From NCBI RefSeq assembly GCF_004342065.1, contig NZ_SLZU01000008.1, positions 120,551 through 184,550 on the forward strand: DNA of 64,000 nucleotides, in the 5' to 3' direction. The position numbers and the translations under genes were made by a program. The DNA comes from Primorskyibacter sedentarius. Its GTDB lineage: Bacteria; Pseudomonadota; Alphaproteobacteria; Rhodobacterales; Rhodobacteraceae. This document shows, piece by piece, positions 62,425 through 64,000 of the stretch. The first letter of the stretch is position 1. Each line of letters starts with the position of its first letter. The notes under the pieces were generated by a model. The model did no database searches, was not told the DNA's origin, and saw only the letters and a list, made by a program, of their open reading frames with translations.

Positions 62425-63626
62425 TGGCCGATCGCCGTGACCGGATCGACCCGTGCGGCCGAACGTGCAGGCAGGATCGAGGCGAGCATCGCGCCGATCA
62501 CCGTGAGCGTGATCGCCAGACCGTAAGATCCTTGTGTGATGTCCATCGGCAGCGTTCCCGGCTGGAACGCGTCACGCAAGGGAAAGGGCAGCAGGGCGAG
62601 GTATCCCAAAGCCGCGCCTGTGACGCCGCCCATCAACCCTATCAGCGCCCCTTGTGCGACAAAGACAAAGATCACGAACCCGCGTCCGGCCCCCATCGCC
62701 CTCATGATCCCGATCTCGGGGCGACGACGGTAGGTCGACAGCAGAAGGGCAGAGGCCACACCGATCACGATGGTAATGAGCGCGAAGGTCTTCAGGAAAT
62801 ACCCGGTCTGCGCCTGTGCGTTCAGCGCCTCCATCAACTGCTCCGCCCCATCAGTCCAGGGCACCGCATCAAGCCCCGTCAGGGCGCGGATTCGAAGGGC
62901 CGTGGCATCGGCGGCGTTCAGATCGTCCAGCTTGATCTCGATCTGCGTGACGCCTTGCGGCATGGAATAAAGCGTTCGGGCGGTCGAAAGGCTGACAAAG
63001 GCGCGCGCGCCGTCCATTCCGCCATTGCCGGTCTTGAAAATCCCGCTCAGCGTCAGCGCCGCTGTGATGCCGTTCGAGCTTTCCAGTCGCAGCGTCTGGC
63101 CAACGGACAGAGCCAGGTCGTCAGCAAGATCGCGACCCAGTACAATCAGACCAGAGCCGAGCCGCACATCGCCCTCGACCATGTAACCGGCCAGATCGAG
63201 GATCGCGGATTCGCGCCCCGGCTCCACCCCGGACACGCTGACTTGGGCAACCTGCGCGCCGCGGGTGAGAAACCCGGCTCCCGTGATCTGCGGTGAGACG
63301 GCGCGCACGCCTGGAACGGCCTCGATCAGGGGCAACCACATGGCGGCCTCTGTCAGCGTTGCGGTGCGCGTGCGGCCCCGTTCCGCCACGAAAAGCACAT
63401 GGCCTTGGGGCGAGACTAACAGGGGCGGATCGTCGGCTTCGGCCTCGATTGTGACATGGCTGATATCACCTACGGTGCGCGAGAGGATGAATTCGGCCAA
63501 CCCCCCGATTAGCGCCGACATGAAGATGAAGATGAATACGCCCACCGCGACACCAGCAACCAGAAGGGCGGTCTGGGCTTTGTTGGCCGTGAGGTACCGG
63601 GTCGCAATCTTGAGCGCATAAAGCAT
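62421..63626 (-). CDS. ABC permease, FtsX/LolC-MacB type
   Basis: 401 aa: N-terminal helix (20-45), a large periplasmic MacB_PCD-like domain (50-270) and three C-terminal helices (280-395), as in FtsX-family permeases. The ATG at 63626 has no ribosome site of its own, because the IS6 end begins 6 nt upstream (63633). It may now be poorly translated, or driven from the IS edge. Confidence 0.87.
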   Translation of the reverse strand: MLYALKIATRYLTANKAQTALLVAGVAVGVFIFIFMSALIGGLAEFILSRTVGDISHVTIEAEADDPPLLVSPQGHVLFVAERGRTRTATLTEAAMWLPLIEAVPGVRAVSPQITGAGFLTRGAQVAQVSVSGVEPGRESAILDLAGYMVEGDVRLGSGLIVLGRDLADDLALSVGQTLRLESSNGITAALTLSGIFKTGNGGMDGARAFVSLSTARTLYSMPQGVTQIEIKLDDLNAADATALRIRALTGLDAVPWTDGAEQLMEALNAQAQTGYFLKTFALITIVIGVASALLLSTYRRRPEIGIMRAMGAGRGFVIFVFVAQGALIGLMGGVTGAALGYLALLPFPLRDAFQPGTLPMDITQGSYGLAITLTVIGAMLASILPARSAARVDPVTAIGQ

Positions 63627-63632
63627 CAGGGT

Positions 63633-64000
63633 GGTGTCGTCACGTTAACTCACCGAGTTTGCAAGTTGGCATGCCGTTCGTTGATCAAGCTGCATGTGCC
63701 GCGGATTTCCACGCCTCAAATGCTTCGAGCCTATGGTAGCGAATGGTGAGGGCAGAGCGGCGGCGGGCTGGGACAGAGAAACGATTGCGGGTTGCGGATT
63801 GCATAGATACGAAGCGTTGTAATCCACCCGGCGATCGGAAGCCTTGCATCACCCGCTCTCGTTTTCGGAAGGGCAAGTGGCTGTTCTCGGCGCGGTTATT
63901 GAGTTCCTTGTGTGACCAATGATCAAGGCCAGGCGCGACCTCGCGCTTGGCGGCCCCATATGCGCGCAGTTTGTCCGTAATGATCCTTTTGGGCACGAAA
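63633..64000 (-). mobile_element. IS6-family insertion sequence, copy 3, cut by window edge
   Basis: End GGTGTCGTCACG at 63633 and the transposase C-terminal two-fifths, read from the right edge down to 63685. DDE Asp of IITDKL (63980 region) and Glu of NNRAENSH are intact. It is divergent from copies 1 and 2 at many positions, so it is a related, not identical, element. It continues beyond 64000. Confidence 0.85.
63685..64000 (-). CDS. IS6-family transposase, copy 3, partial (5' part outside window)
   Basis: C-terminal ~105 residues visible: VPKRIITDKLRAYGAAKREVAPG through AENSHLPFRKRER to FEAWKSAAHAA. Catalytic second Asp and the Glu are present. It could be the functional transposase acting on the dead copies and the deletion relic, if its unseen N-terminus is sound. 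Confidence 0.85.
   Translation of the reverse strand, partial: FVPKRIITDKLRAYGAAKREVAPGLDHWSHKELNNRAENSHLPFRKRERVMQGFRSPGGLQRFVSMQSATRNRFSVPARRRSALTIRYHRLEAFEAWKSAAHAA

Noticed and set aside
1..64000. tRNA, rRNA or riboswitch
   Set aside because: Reading both strands I saw no cloverleaf or rRNA-like sequence and no riboswitch core that I could defend; a covariance-model scan would settle it.

Overview
The window looks like chromosome or megaplasmid DNA of a Rhodobacteraceae (roseobacter-type) alphaproteobacterium. This rests on high GC, two TRAP transporters, RTX/M10 proteases, short DUF1127 proteins, MddA, an amylosucrase and IS6-family elements; no rRNA or tRNA gene is visible, so the placement comes from gene content only.

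Layout: (1) 0-4.3 kb: heterodimeric ABC exporter (first gene cut by the window edge) and a small exported beta-trefoil-like protein, closed by a clear terminator. (2) 4.4-12.9 kb: an aromatic ring-cleavage locus. An intradiol dioxygenase, two near-identical FAH-family hydrolases, YciI, a RutE-like nitroreductase, OsmC and a TRAP transporter are arranged divergently, with a FCD-GntR regulator. The two FAH promoters share a 16-bp element that resembles a palindrome in front of the regulator gene. (3) 13.2-17.7 kb: RpiR regulator, a second TRAP system and a VanX-like D-Ala-D-Ala dipeptidase. (4) 17.9-22.4 kb: secreted M10/RTX protein and a broken LysR gene. (5) 22.6-31.2 kb: a sucrose-type operon (LacI, binding protein, two permeases, GH32-like enzyme, ATPase, amylosucrase) with tandem LacI-type operators, next to a sugar isomerase gene cut by an IS. 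(6) 32.1-39.5 kb: an IS6-bounded composite structure carrying an exported M15 peptidase and a 1555-residue exported protein with peptidoglycan-binding and LprI-like domains. The two flanking transposases each look inactive, for different reasons. (7) 39.5-41.2 kb: a gene-poor stretch with a 16-bp repeat cluster. (8) 41.2-47.2 kb: BTAD-alpha/beta-hydrolase fusion, homocysteine methyltransferase family protein, MddA-like methyltransferase, small proteins, MFS pump. (9) 47.6-55.1 kb: an eight-gene minus-strand run: truncated haemoglobin, degenerate class III cyclase, hybrid PAS histidine kinase, OmpR-type regulator, single-domain globin, cysteine synthase-glutaredoxin fusion, MFS. It is divergent from (10) 55.4-59.1 kb: DUF1127 peptide, two OsmC proteins, a flavoprotein and a GFA protein. 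(11) 59.4-64 kb: ISL3 relic, MFS, IS6 deletion relic, ABC efflux pair, and a third IS6 copy touching the permease start.

The most notable candidate for an undescribed system is the globin-cyclase-kinase locus (9/10). It pairs two haem globins with a cyclase-like protein that lacks the catalytic Asn and Arg, and has direct TGTTTC repeats in the divergent promoter. The IS-bounded peptidoglycan pair (6) and the TRAP-VanX-RpiR cluster (3) come next.
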